Source of the DNA: Nemertoderma westbladi
Lineage: Eukaryota > Xenacoelomorpha > Nemertodermatida > Nemertodermatidae
Assembly (NCBI GenBank): GCA_032718475.1
Contig: JAUCBJ010003321.1
Span: 1 to 25,982 of the forward strand
Direction of reading: 5' to 3'
Length of the DNA: 25,982 nucleotides
Within the stretch, counting starts at the first letter, position 1. Every line of letters begins with the position of its first letter. Of this stretch, positions 8,500 through 18,425 are shown in pieces. The notes below the pieces were generated by a model. The model was not told the DNA's origin, did no database searches, and saw nothing but the letters and a program-made list of their open reading frames with translations. Made by a program: the position numbers and the translations under genes.

Positions 8500-9123
8500 A
8501 TGTCACATTTAAAAAAGAAAGAAAGGAAGAGAATGAAGAGCGAAGAGAAATTCATTCTCCCACCATTAGATAGCAATGATTCAATTCGTGGACAACTTCT
8601 AAACGATCTGTCAGGTGAATCAATCTGGGTAATCTCTCCCGATCTGATGACACAATATAATTTAAGGAAATATTATAGTCACACATCTGAGGGTCTCCCT
8701 TTTATACCAGTCTTAGATCAGTTTTTACAGGAAAACGTAAAAGGAAGAGAAGAAATCGTCATGTTCAAATTTGTGGAAAAGACAAAATTTATCGAGTGGT
8801 TATTGTCTTTGCGTAAAGGCCCTATCACAGTATATCAAACTCATCGTTTTGATCGATCATTTCCTGAGGCAAAAAAAGGCCACGAACGTGGTGGTCTTTC
8901 AATCTTTAGGGGCGATGAAAACAAATTTCGAATTAACATACAAGCTGCTAACATACATGATGCTGCCATATTGTACTCATTCTTTCTTCTATACATCAAT
9001 AACCCAATGGACGAATCCAAAAGGGCAAGTTGCATATTTAATTACTATAAAATCCTTTTAATTTTATTTGCCTCTACAGTATATAACAAAGTTGTCAATA
9101 TTTGTAATCCTTTTCAATTATGA
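8500..9123 (+). CDS. Hypothetical protein, 207 codons, unrecognised
   Basis: The frame runs from ATG at 8500 to TGA at 9121-9123. The N-terminus is lysine-rich (KKKERKRMK, possibly nuclear or nucleic-acid binding). A mixed alpha/beta-like middle follows with ESIWVISPDL, an EEIVMFKFVE strand and a GPITVYQTHRFDR strand. A hydrophobic stretch near residues 157-167 (AAILYSFFLLYI) and a hydrophobic C-terminus suggest that the tail may be intron read-through. I do not recognise a family. It lies between the 22-bp minisatellite and a LINE 3' remnant. It may be one exon of a larger gene, an element ORF, or chance. Confidence 0.4.
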   Translation: MSHLKKKERKRMKSEEKFILPPLDSNDSIRGQLLNDLSGESIWVISPDLMTQYNLRKYYSHTSEGLPFIPVLDQFLQENVKGREEIVMFKFVEKTKFIEWLLSLRKGPITVYQTHRFDRSFPEAKKGHERGGLSIFRGDENKFRINIQAANIHDAAILYSFFLLYINNPMDESKRASCIFNYYKILLILFASTVYNKVVNICNPFQL

Positions 9124-9124
9124 A

Positions 9125-9215
9125 ATTGATTGGCGTTTCGGCAGCGCAATGTTATTGATAAGCGGCATACCTTACTCAATGGAGCTGTAATGTAGCACGC
9201 TGATCCGAGATAGAT
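9125..9215 (+). mobile_element. Diverged LINE 3' terminus remnant
   Basis: This stretch aligns by eye with the C-terminal codons and 3' end of LINE-A (1430-1511). It shares a TGGCG...CAATGTT.TTGA.AAGC.GGCA core and ends GGAGCTGTAATGTAGCACGC then TGATCC, against GCAGCTGCAATGCAGCATGC then CGATCC in LINE-A. Many substitutions indicate an old copy of a related family, almost wholly 5'-truncated. Confidence 0.55.
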
Positions 9216-9640
9216 GTTTCCAAACATAAATTTATATCTATTTTGCTCAAGAAAGTGGAAAAAAATGGAAGGAAGTACCTCCCAGGGGATGAGCCAGTGC
9301 TATTTCATTACCAGACTAACTCCTCCGGCGGCTATAATTAAAATGGTAGGACCAATATAATTATAAATTTGTGATAGCAGGTAAAAATGAGGTCAAACAT
9401 CGCAGGTATGTGATAAAATTGAATATAAATATATTGAAGTTAACGCTTTAAAGAATCATTAATATTAATTGATAATAATTTGTATTATTTATTTAATTGC
9501 CAAGCAAGTTAAAAAACCTCACCGGTAGGTATGCAAGGACTAAAGTACTGTAGGTAAAAAACTAAAAAGCAACTGGACCTAGATGGTTGCATGCAGCCAG
9601 TCAGCTGACGGCAGTCAGCAGACTGGTCGGTTTTGCCTCA
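9216..9640. other. Gene-free interval
   Basis: I see no coding, RNA or repeat signal that I can support in this AT-rich stretch. Confidence 0.5.
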
Positions 9641-10720
9641 TGAATGATGGCATTCTCAGGAGGGCAAGCCTAGATTTCATCATCAAGTTCCTCTCTCCAG
9701 CTAACTCGACAATTCTACACTAGACGCATGAGAAGGAGGAGTCACTCAGGCTGCAACGAACAAAGCCACTTACAACTATGAATTCTAAGAGGAATGGAAG
9801 CATCAAACTGAATACTGGAGTGGAAGATGGGTTTATTATTTGAGAAATTGAGCTTGGAGTGGAGATTCAGTGAACTTGGAGAACTCGGAAACCACTGACA
9901 ATGCTGCCGACTTGCCTTGCAACAATTCCGATCCAACCCCACAGTCACCAAATATCTGATCAAAGAACATCATCTGAAAACCATTCAAAAATACATGAAC
10001 GGAGTCACAGGTGAGGTATATAGCTGCATGTTCTATCCGATTTCAACTACAAAACTGGATCCTGAAGAATAAACATTCCAACTCGAAACTTTTATTCAAG
10101 AAATGTCTATGAACCACCCATCCAACACAAAAACCTACCCAAGGCTGTTGAAACACTCTAAGCTGAGCAGTGTATAAGCGATGACTTGGTTGATGGACTC
10201 ATGGGTGTAATCCAACAACAATTTCCTCAAAATACGCTGATTCCGAACCACCTGGCACAGCAACTGCGACTGCCCAACTGCCTCTTCCAGCAAATTGAAT
10301 CCAACTCGGTGGACCCCCAGGACAAAGAACTTTTCATTCTCAAAATAATTGAATGGATACATCTGTGGCATCTTCAGTTGTCTAGATGTCACCCAAAACA
10401 GACGCAGATTCCACCCATCCATTACGACTCTGAAAAAGCTCGCAGGTGGCTGTGTAGCTACTGCAACAGCTTCAAGTTAACAGACGATATCGAGGTGGAC
10501 ATTGATTTTACCTGTTCTCCCTACCAATCTAATCCAACCTAAATCCAGGCTATAACCTTAAAATCAGACCAGCAACAAACTGTTATCTACGAACTATACA
10601 ATATCGCCAAAGTCTTTCTAAAAGACGTTTTGAAGATGATTTCTGATAAGTATACTTTGAATCAAATGACAAAAATTTGCGATGCCCTGCTATAAAATAT
10701 ACGCCTGCAATCCAACAGAC
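9640..10720 (+). pseudogene. Decayed plus-strand coding sequence, unknown family
   Basis: Protein-like sequence can be followed across shifting frames. One stretch is at about 9828-10070 (EWRFSELGELGNH, then a Q/R-rich region and LIKEHHLKTIQKY). The next is at about 10078-10170, and the longest open run, 10186-10542, is about 118 codons (VDGLMGVIQQQFP, IEWIHLWHLQLSRCHP, WLCSYCNSFKLTDD). A final piece is at about 10560-10700 (ELYNIAKVFLKDVLKMIS). The composition suggests a gag-like or ORF1-like protein of an old element. It ends exactly where the minus-strand LINE-D begins (10726), so its remainder may lie beyond 17.5 kb. No family is recognised. Confidence 0.35.
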
Positions 10721-10725
10721 TTCCC

Positions 10726-10743
10726 TTATTATTATTATTATTA
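10726..10743 (-). repeat. (TAA)6 tail of LINE-D
   Basis: Six TAA units on the minus strand mark the 3' end of LINE-D, about 200 bp after its ORF2 stop codon (10947-10949). Confidence 0.65.
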
Positions 10744-11068
10744 ATTTCTTTCGTACATAACATATGGGAATATACTAATCGTATGGTAGTACAGGAGCAC
10801 AATAATTAAATTACCACAAAAAAAAGAAAAATATATAAATATATATATAAGTAATGTAAGGTAGGTAGAATCAGTCTGAGGAGACATGCTCAAAAAGCAT
10901 CCCAATTTCATTATTTGAAAACCCCGCTATTGCCAACTCGCCGTTTCTAACTCGGCATAATTCCCTGCACAAATCCTCCAAACTGCGTCGCTCGTAATGG
11001 CGTACGACAAATTTACACTAATTAATTTATTGCACAATAAAAAAATAACGGAGAGGAAACACTCATTG

Positions 11069-11347
11069 CATATATATGGGGCGCCGTGGGCTTCAAAAAT
11101 ATGAAAATGTCGGCGACTGGTTCAGACTCTCGGTGACTGGTTTAGATTTTGGCCTAGATTTCCTTGGCCGAAATCTAAGCCGAAATCTTGGCCGAAATCT
11201 AAGCCGAAATCTTTGCCGAAATCTTGGCCGAAATCTAAGCCGAAATCTTTGCCGAAATCTTGGCCAAAATCTAAACCAGTCGCCGAGAATCTGAACCAGT
11301 CGCCGACATTTTCATATTTTTGAAACCCACGGCGCCCCATACATATA
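11069..11347. mobile_element. Palindromic MITE inside LINE-D
   Basis: A 267-bp element (11075-11341) has near-identical inverted arms of about 85 bp starting TATGGGGCGCC and ending GGCGCCCCATA. It is flanked by the 6-bp direct repeat CATATA (11069-11074 and 11342-11347). The centre (about 11160-11262) is a 12-bp tandem array of CCGAAATCTAAG / CCGAAATCTTGG / CCGAAATCTTTG units. It has no transposase. Insert plus duplication is 273 bp, a multiple of 3, so the LINE-D frame reads straight through it on the minus strand. Conceptual removal with one CATATA leaves that frame open to its stop. Confidence 0.85.
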
Positions 11348-12028
11348 CGCCTAATATTTAACCCACTACGACTCCGGCAATCATTCCACACTAATCTAGA
11401 CAAAAATCTGACACATAGCTTGTTAGACGCTAACATCGTTTTCGAAAAAATAACTAGTTGTTTCGTAATCATAAATTTAGGATGCTCAAAGTTTACCTGT
11501 CCTTCAACAATGAGCCGATGGGCATTATATGGTAATGCCCATACAATTTTAATGTTGTTGTTCCATGCACTATAAACTCGCTTACAACCTTCAGAATATA
11601 TATCCCAAACCAGACAACCATAAAAATGTGTACAATATACATACACGTTGTAGATATGATAAAATATGTGGCGATGAGAAATTATATTCCTGACGTAAAT
11701 TTGATAATTTACCAATAAATGCACCTCGTAATAAATTAAAGTTGTAATCGAGCAAAATACCTAAATGAATAGCCTCCTGAACCTACGGTAGTGAAATGCC
11801 GTTTACAACAATTTCAGCTCTAGGAGGTTTCCATACAAAATTAATTGGAATACACTTAGATTTACACAACTTCGGGTCGCAATTAACACTTAGTTTTAAC
11901 TTAAATTCAGTACAAAAATCTACACAGATATCGATCATATATTGTAAACCAAAAACTGATGGACATAGTAATAACACATCGACTGCGTATGCTAGACAAC
12001 CAAAATATATATTACCAATAGAGCACCC

Positions 12029-12042
12029 TACACAAGATATAC
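12029..12042 (+). repeat. Left target-site duplication of LINE-E
   Basis: TACACAAGATATAC is identical to 14544-14557 and flanks the RTE-like element exactly. Confidence 0.9.
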
Positions 12043-12162
12043 AAATACCGGCTCGGTCGTCGCCCGAGTCAACAAGGACCGCGTCCCTCAGTGGTACACC
12101 AGGCTGGGGTCGATAAATTGGCTACTGGAACTGAACACAGAGAAGAAAGAAGAACCAACCTG

Positions 12163-12960
12163 TTGAAATGTAAAAAGACACTCAAGATTGCTACAATGAA
12201 CGCATGCACGCTGAAAGCACATACTGTACCAAACAGGGTGACATGGTCGCTCTGGCAATGGAATATAACATCGACACAACATCATCTACATCCAAGAACA
12301 TCGGATTTGTCATGAAGACACTGCCATGAAGTACAGTGACATTGGAGGTGGATGGAAGTTAGTAACAAGCTCAGCAGTAAGAAACTCGGCCAATGCATCA
12401 ATTGGTGGAGTAGGAATTCTGATAAGCCCATTTGCACTTAAGACACTAAACAACATCGAATCTATAAATTTCAGGGTTATGATCGCAACATTTGATGGGA
12501 ATCCCAAGGCAACAGTTATATGTTGCTACAGTCCAACCAATGCTTCAGAGCCAGAACAAGCAGTCAAGTTTTATGAAGAACTGACTGTACTTATAAAGGA
12601 CATTCCGAAACACAATGTTAAAGTCATTGCTGGTGACCTGAATGCGCAAATTGGCCCAGAAGACATCAAGGGTTACACCTATAACACCAGTTCTAACAGA
12701 AATGGGTACTTACTTTTACACCTAATGGAAGAATGTGAATTGATACCAACAAACAACACATTCGAAAAGAGTAAGGGGAAGCTATGGACCTGTCAGTACC
12801 TTAATGGAACCAAAGCACAACTGGATTACATCCTTATAAACAAAAAGTGGTGAAACAGCATGATCAACTGCGAGGCATACAGCTCGTTCGACCTAATTGG
12901 TTCGGAACACAGAATTGTGACTGCAGAGATCAGACTCAGTTTGAGAGCCAGCAAACCCAT
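12163..12960 (+). pseudogene. LINE-E endonuclease domain, broken
   Basis: The N-terminal strand TLKIATMNACTLKA (12180-12220) is the usual start of RTE endonucleases. The frame then shifts near 12230, and 12326-12852 is open, with GGVGILISP, the ICCYSPTN strand (about 12520), AGDLNAQIG (about 12640, catalytic Asp and Asn) and QLDYILINKKW (about 12820). The closing SDH-type motif region appears after another frame change as GSEHRIVTAEI (about 12900). This family nicks target DNA to prime reverse transcription. Stops and shifts show it is inactive. Confidence 0.8.
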
Positions 12961-13085
12961 GACAAGCAAGCAATCAATTATGACTGGGAGAAACTCAGGA
13001 CTGACAATGCAGTAAAGGATGCTTACACAGTAGAAGTTCAAAACCGCTTTGCCTGCCGAACTCCAAAGAAGCATTAAAAGCATGT

Positions 13086-14537
13086 CCAATATTAGAGTGA
13101 GTGGATTAGATTAAATCCCAGCGGAGGTATGGAAAACAGGAACATGAGTGCTAAACAGACCATTATTGAATGTTTGCAACCGGATGTTAAAAGGGGAAAA
13201 GCCACCACCAATTTGGACTAAAGGTGAACTAAAGCCTCTCCCCAAGAAAGGAGACCTCGACATACCAACAAACTACCGTGGGATCTGTCTGCTTGTGGTA
13301 GCTGCCAAAATATACAATGAAATGATTCTATTTAGGATTAGGCCTCACATAGAGAAACTACTGCGTAAGAGCCAAAACGGATTTCGACCAAGTAGATCAG
13401 ATACCTCAGATACTTGCACTATGGAGACTGATTGAAGGAATTAAGTCAAAGAATCTCCCTGCAGTCATGACTTTTGTGGACTTCAAGAAGGCCTTCGACT
13501 CCATCCATAGAGGTAAAATGCTTGAAATCCTGAGAGCTTATGGAATACCAGAAGTAATTGTTGCTGGCATTGGATTGTTATATTGTGACACAGAAGCACA
13601 GGTACTCTCACCATATGGTGAAACTGAGTTTTTCTCAATCCTGGCTGGCGTACTGCAAGGTGACACATTAGCACCATTACTATTTGTAACTGTGCTGGAT
13701 TACGCAATGAGGACTGCCACAAAGGGTGAAGATCTGGGATTCACACTTCAAGAACGCAGAAGTAGTAGATATCCGGCAACTACAGTCACAGACACCGACT
13801 TTGCGGATGACATCGCCCTGTTCTCTAACACGCTAGCAGATGCACAGCTCCTACTAAATAAAGTGGAGAGGGCTGCTAAGGAGGTTGGATTGCATATAAA
13901 TGCTACCAATACCGTATTCATGTCCTTTAATGTTGATGGAAACTTGACAACCATTGATAATAATCAACTAAGGAAGGTCGACGACTTCCAGTACCTTGGA
14001 TCATGGATAGAGAGTAGCAAAAAGGACATAGAAGTTAGGAAAGCAAAGGCTTGGGCAGCTCTATCAAAAATGGATACCATCTGGAAATCAGATCTCTTCA
14101 GGCACCTGAAGACTAAGTTCTTTCGAGCCACAGTGAAAGTGTATTTTTATACAGGGGTGAGACCTGGACGCTGACTAAATCACTTGAACAACGGATTGAT
14201 GGTACACAAGACTACTAAGGGCAGCCCTAAACATCAGCTGGAGGCAACACATGACAAACGCCGAGCTTTATGGTACAATAGCACCTGTATCAACCACCCT
14301 CCGTGAACACAGATTAAGATTCAGTGGGCACTGCTGGCAAAGTAAAGACGAGGTCATACCAGATCTACTTCTCTGGCAACCAACTCATTAAAAGAGTAGT
14401 CGTAACAGCCGGCCATAACATATATAGATCAACTTGAAAGGGGTACTAAACTTGGGAGAAACGAAATTGCGACAACTATGGAGAATCGGGAAGCCTGGAA
14501 AGATCTCATTTCCACTGTCCGAGTTCGCTCGACCTAG
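13086..14537 (+). pseudogene. LINE-E reverse transcriptase, broken
   Basis: RT motifs run in order: IPAEVWK region (about 13110), LKPLPKKGDLDIPTNYRGI (13225-13290), NGFRPSR (about 13378), FVDFKKAFDSI (about 13470-13505), GVLQGDTLAPLLF (about 13645-13685), the intact FADD box (13800-13811), YLGSWIE (about 13990) and KAWAAL. The thumb and C-terminus continue in shifted frames: GETWTLT at about 14155, an LREHRLRFSGHCW motif at about 14310, and MENREAWKDL just before the stop TAG 14535-14537. At least four frame breaks or stops make it a pseudogene even though the catalytic aspartates survive. Confidence 0.85.
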
Positions 14538-14543
14538 TAGTAG

Positions 14544-14557
14544 TACACAAGATATAC
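14544..14557 (+). repeat. Right target-site duplication of LINE-E
   Basis: TACACAAGATATAC is identical to 12029-12042. LINE-D sequence continues immediately to the right. Confidence 0.9.
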
Positions 14558-16713
14558 GTAATCGATTTATTAGAATATTTACAACTACACAAAATAATAT
14601 CAGTGAGACCACCGACCCTTGCCTAACACCGTTCGATATTGAAAATGTATCTGAATTATTATTATATATTCCATCGCACATGACACGATTGATTAACATA
14701 TATGTATAATAAGCACTGCAAAAAAGAACACAAAACCTTTTTTTAGTAGTTCTAAAAACAATTTCTTCCAATTAACTAGGCTTGGTGAAATCCAACAAAC
14801 AACCGAAAACAGGAGTGTTATTGCGTTTGTAGTAACCTATTACCTCAGTGGCCGTACAAGTACGCATAACAGTGCTGGACTTAGCCTGAAAGCCAAATTG
14901 AAGTTCATCTAAAATAAGTTTATATCTTTCTGAGTTATTAACAGCACCCATTCAAATACTTTCAAAATTAGAGATGCAATAGGTATAGCTCTATAATTAT
15001 TCGTGCATGCTATACTACTTAATTTATTCTTAACTAGTGGCACCATTGCATTGCAATCGTTAAAAGACACTTAGATAAAAACCCATGAAACAAAAATGCA
15101 TTAAAAAGAATTGCCAGATGGGTTTCAAAGTTAACACCACCATAAATAAGTGCACCGGAATCAAAACCGTGGGAAACATCTGATTTGCCTACCTTTAAAT
15201 GTTGCAAAGCATCATGAATACACTCTACGGTAATGGAACAAAATGAACGACTACCATCCTGCAGCCTGTCGTTAATTTCAGACGTAATACCGCCTACATC
15301 AACTGTATCACTCCGATTATATAACTCATTATAAATATTAGCACACTTTTCTGCAATTTCTTGGGGATCTGTCTCCCCTTCTATGGAATCACTGACAACA
15401 TTACCATTCCCCCACAATTTTCGTATTTCATCAAAAATCGCGGTGTTCCCATTCAGTAATGCCTTTAACAGCTTGTCACGCTGTATTCGATTCGTCGAGT
15501 TTTGCAACCAACGAATCGCATATTAATATTGAAGCCTTGTACGTTGACGTATATAAAATAAATTATTAGTACTCCCATTAGGTCTACCGCCAGCCACCCA
15601 CACGCTTTGCCAAAAAACCGCTTCATCTTTGTACGGCTTAACGTGTTCTATCCACCCTGGTAACACCCGATTAGCATCAGTTGAACCACGAGATGCTTCA
15701 CCTCCCGTCATAGGTAATGCATGAGATGCATTCTCTAAAGCATCCATAATTTGTAATGCATAATTCTCTAAAAATATAGTATGTTCTGTACAGGCGCAAA
15801 TTATATTATTACACTCTATCATAGGTAAATTAAATTGAATTTTAGACAGATTTTCCTTCAATAGTCTAACACCGTACTCCTTTCGCTGGGTATCAGTTGC
15901 TCTATTATAATGAAATTTCCTCGGAAATTTAGTATCTGTGACTTCAAAATTTAAGTCATTAGTATGGAATTTTATATACACCGGAAAATGCCAGGATAGG
16001 TTACAACCAGAATTTACTACATCGCATTCATAACAGTATCACTATTGTATCACTAACAAGAAAATGATCCAATACTGATTTATTAATTGCACCCGAATCA
16101 GTACACACCAAGTATGTATAGTCAACCAGGAATTCTTCCCGTAAAATATTTAGTGACAATTCCAAAATAACATCTTTAACCATTCGCACCTGTAGAGATT
16201 GGCGCGAAAAATCGCTATTTAGATCACCACACATAATAACATTACTAGTATTGGAATTCCGAACTAATTCCTTCACACAGTTAAGCACCTCAAGTAATTC
16301 ATCAGATACCGTTGATGCGGACTGCGAATCAACGGGAAAATACGAGTTGATCAGTATTATACTCTTGTTCGGTAATATTAGTTTAATAGCCTGTACCCGC
16401 TTGCTACCAGTATCAATTGGAGACACATATTTGGCATATTACTTTTGTAAATAATACACAAACCCCCACTGGGTCTCCCATGGTGTACCACATTCTCATT
16501 TAAATACAACGCGGGCTTAAAAATAAACTTACAATTTGGAAAAGCATCACGAATCTTATAGGAGATACTCTTTAACAAAAAGTGTTCTTGCAAACAAACA
16601 ATGTTGGCACCCAACAGTAGGGTTTTAATATGCTCGATCTTATCTTGACCAAACCCTGTAGAATTATGCGACATGACAGTAAGGTCACCATGGCTTTCGT
16701 TGGAGGACGCCAT
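14558..16713 (-). pseudogene. LINE-D ORF2, N-terminal half (endonuclease, linker, RT fingers/palm)
   Basis: Read right to left, an ATG at 16713 opens a frame with the endonuclease N-terminus (LTVMSHNSTGFG, IVCLQEHFL). A frameshift near 16430 leads to IILINSYFP, VIMCGDLNSDF (catalytic Asp/Asn) and SVLDHFLVSD. A linker (15981-15523 and 15507-15034) follows, with HALPMTGGEAS and FWQSVWVAGGRPNGS. RT motifs come next in several frames: MVPLVKNK...NNYRAI (about 15055-14990), LQFGFQ and GCLLDFTKP (about 14905-14790), and the GVRQGSVVSLILF palm strand (about 14650). The coding sequence is then cut by the LINE-E insertion at 14557. Many small breaks are present. Confidence 0.8.
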
Positions 16714-16794
16714 TGTAGTGTTAATAAAGAAAACTGGTTAGGGTTACTTGAACTAAATATATAAAATAAACAACATAAACGATCACCAAACAAC

Positions 16795-17480
16795 CTATTG
16801 CCCCGGACTTTGGGGCACATCACCAGCACCACTAGGATGAACTTCCTCATTCCCCATTGGACCACGAGGAGCGTTTCCCCTGGTCGTGCTTAGGACCACG
16901 CCTAACCTGGGACCTGAACGACGGAAAGAATGCATCCATTTCCGTATGAAAACACCCTGTGGCCAGATACTCGGATCCAAGACCTTGGAGGAGAAGTTCC
17001 CTGGAATTGAAACTTTGAAGCTACTCTATCCTTGCATTTTGCATTCTCCTGCTACTTTCTCTCCACGTTCTTCAACTCAACTCTGATCTTACTGAACACG
17101 AGACAGTCCATGACTTCTTGTGCCGTTGTATCACTACTGAGATGAGAAAGGAAAATATCACACGGTGCAGCCCGTAGTTTATAAGTGCTGGCTCCACCGC
17201 CTCACGTACCGACTACTTTATCATGTATACGTCTCTGTGGAGGTGGAGGAGCGCGCTGTTTCTGATATGAGACCACTGTAAAACCATCGTTTTCCTGATC
17301 CCTATGCTCGTTAAGACGTGGATGTTTATTGCTACCTCTAGTTGACTGGGTGTATGCCCTAGATGGCATCACCGTCGCACTCCAAGCAGCACCAGAAACC
17401 CTGTTACATGGGCCTTGTGTTGCCCCAGAACCACGATTTAGCTCCTGTGCGATATCCCTAAATGAATGGGAAGTTGGCGG
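16795..17480 (-). pseudogene. LINE-D ORF1, nucleic-acid-binding protein remnant
   Basis: Upstream of ORF2 on the minus strand, a frame (about 17480-17202) ends with a polar region and DGFTVVSYQKQR, a phrase common in LINE ORF1 proteins. It continues across a stop as CDIFLSHLSSDTTAQEVMD (about 17170), a typical RRM-like start. After another shift comes SFKVSIP...LDPSIWPQGVFIRKW (about 17020-16930), a hallmark of these ORF1 proteins, and a P/G-rich tail stopping at about 16795. ORF1p of this kind binds the element RNA. Two frame breaks make it a pseudogene; the start is not defined. Confidence 0.6.
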
Positions 17481-17514
17481 TGGAATTAGAAGACCGCGAT
17501 GGTTTCTGATACCA

Positions 17515-18425
17515 GCTCCTGAACCCAATGAAACTGAGAGATTTAAGAGACTGAGAGAATTAAGCAGAAACTGTGAACTACTGCGATCCCAATCGAATGG
17601 ACTATTAACAGAACCATGCTGCAAACGACTACAACAATGCATGGGACAAGTCAAATGATAGAATGATGAAGAATATATGAACCGATGCGATATCATGGAA
17701 GGATTCTACATGATGGAACAAGATGATTACAACAAGTATTACATCATGTTGCTACGTCATAGGAGAATTCTGAACAGCATTCGAATGAACCTGATAAAAT
17801 AAGTTATTCGGAGTTGCGACACAGTGAGTCACACTGCAGGGATAAATGTGGAATGTTAGAACAAACTGTAATGGAGTTAATACGAAAGGACAAAGAAAAT
17901 CAAAGGAAGTTGAGGGAACAAGTAATTATAAACAAGCAACAATTAGATGAGGCTCTAATGGCAGCCAGAGAGATCCGACTTGAGCAACGGACGTTTCAAA
18001 GAATCATGAAAGCAAAGAAGTGGATCATCGTATCGAGATCCAATCGAGGAACATCGTATGGAACAGCTATATTGAAACCCAGGTTGTCGATTTTGTGGAA
18101 GTTGGCATCATATTAAGTTAGCTTGCATTGCTAAAGAAACAGGAGTTACGCAGTGCAAATATTGTGATAGATTCGATCATTTATTAGTGACATGTAACTG
18201 GATAAATACGCATTGTGCACTATGTGGATTCAGAGGACATAAGAGTCAGAATGTCACAAGAGGAATTCGGATGAATGGTTGACGACGTTTGAGTCATTCG
18301 CAGCCGGAGGAAAGATTACATACCGAAGGAATCAAATACAGGGATTCATCTCGGATTATATTTCTGTACGGATGTACAATAATGATGCATATGGAGGAAT
18401 TGAACAAACTTCACTAGTCACTATC
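17515..18425 (+). pseudogene. Gag-like ORF1 with coiled coil and CCHC zinc knuckles, decayed
   Basis: Plus-strand coding remnants run through an ETERFKRLRELSRNCELL helix (about 17530-17580) and a short frame at about 17695-17803. A charged coiled coil then follows (about 17805-18010, KDKENQRKLREQVIINKQQL). Three zinc-knuckle motifs of form CX2CX4HX4C come next: CRFCGSWHHIKLAC (18085-18126), CKYCDRFDHLLVTC (18154-18195) and CALCGFRGHKSQNV (18214-18255), where the last cysteine is replaced by valine. A tail with LTTFESFAAGGKITYRR (about 18279-18330) ends near 18425. Such knuckles bind RNA in Gag and LINE ORF1 proteins. It may continue the decayed sequence at 9640-10720 across the LINE-D insertion. 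Confidence 0.6.

Larger units (their letters stand above)
10947..12042 (-). pseudogene. LINE-D ORF2, C-terminal half (RT palm end, thumb, C-terminus)
   Basis: The minus-strand sequence resumes the RT after the RTE-like insertion. The catalytic box reads YAVD (11978-11989) instead of YADD: the first aspartate codon GAC has become GTC, which removes a metal-binding residue. LQYMIDICVDF and KSKCIPINF follow, as expected in LINE RTs. A TAG in frame (about 11783) and a frameshift near 11724 precede a long C-terminal frame (11724 down to the MITE) with CTHFYGCLVWD, AWNNNIKIVWALPY and related motifs. The frame continues past the MITE to stop TAG at 10947-10949. The RT is clearly inactive. Confidence 0.8.
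12043..14543 (+). mobile_element. RTE-like LINE with 14-bp target-site duplication (LINE-E)
   Basis: This 2.5-kb plus-strand element contains an apurinic-type endonuclease followed by RT. It is bounded by the perfect 14-bp direct repeat TACACAAGATATAC and ends CCTAGTAGTAG, like the CCTAGTA end of LINE-A. The minus-strand LINE-D RT stops at one side and resumes at the other, so it inserted into an existing LINE-D copy. About 2.5 kb is a little short for an RTE, so modest 5' truncation or internal loss is possible. Confidence 0.9.
10726..17500 (-). mobile_element. Two-ORF LINE, minus strand, interrupted twice (LINE-D)
   Basis: This is a nearly complete but dead non-LTR retrotransposon read right to left: ORF1 (about 17480-16795), then ORF2 with endonuclease (from 16713) and RT, then a 3'UTR ending in six TAA units (10726-10743 on the plus strand). 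A plus-strand RTE-like LINE (12043-14543) and a 267-bp MITE (11075-11341) are inserted in it. Without these inserts it is roughly 4 kb, normal for CR1/L2/jockey-type LINEs, where (TAA)n-style tails also occur. The 5' boundary is uncertain (17480-17700) and I found no target-site duplication for it. Confidence 0.75.

Noticed and set aside
14434-14709. 91-codon plus-strand ORF
   Set aside because: It crosses the LINE-E/LINE-D junction at 14543; its first half is LINE-E C-terminus in the wrong frame and the second is antisense of LINE-D RT.
17202-17696. A single 164-codon minus-strand protein
   Set aside because: Only the part below about 17480 looks like LINE ORF1; the N-terminal part overlaps plus-strand sequence that fits a charged helix better, so the whole ORF is not accepted as one gene.
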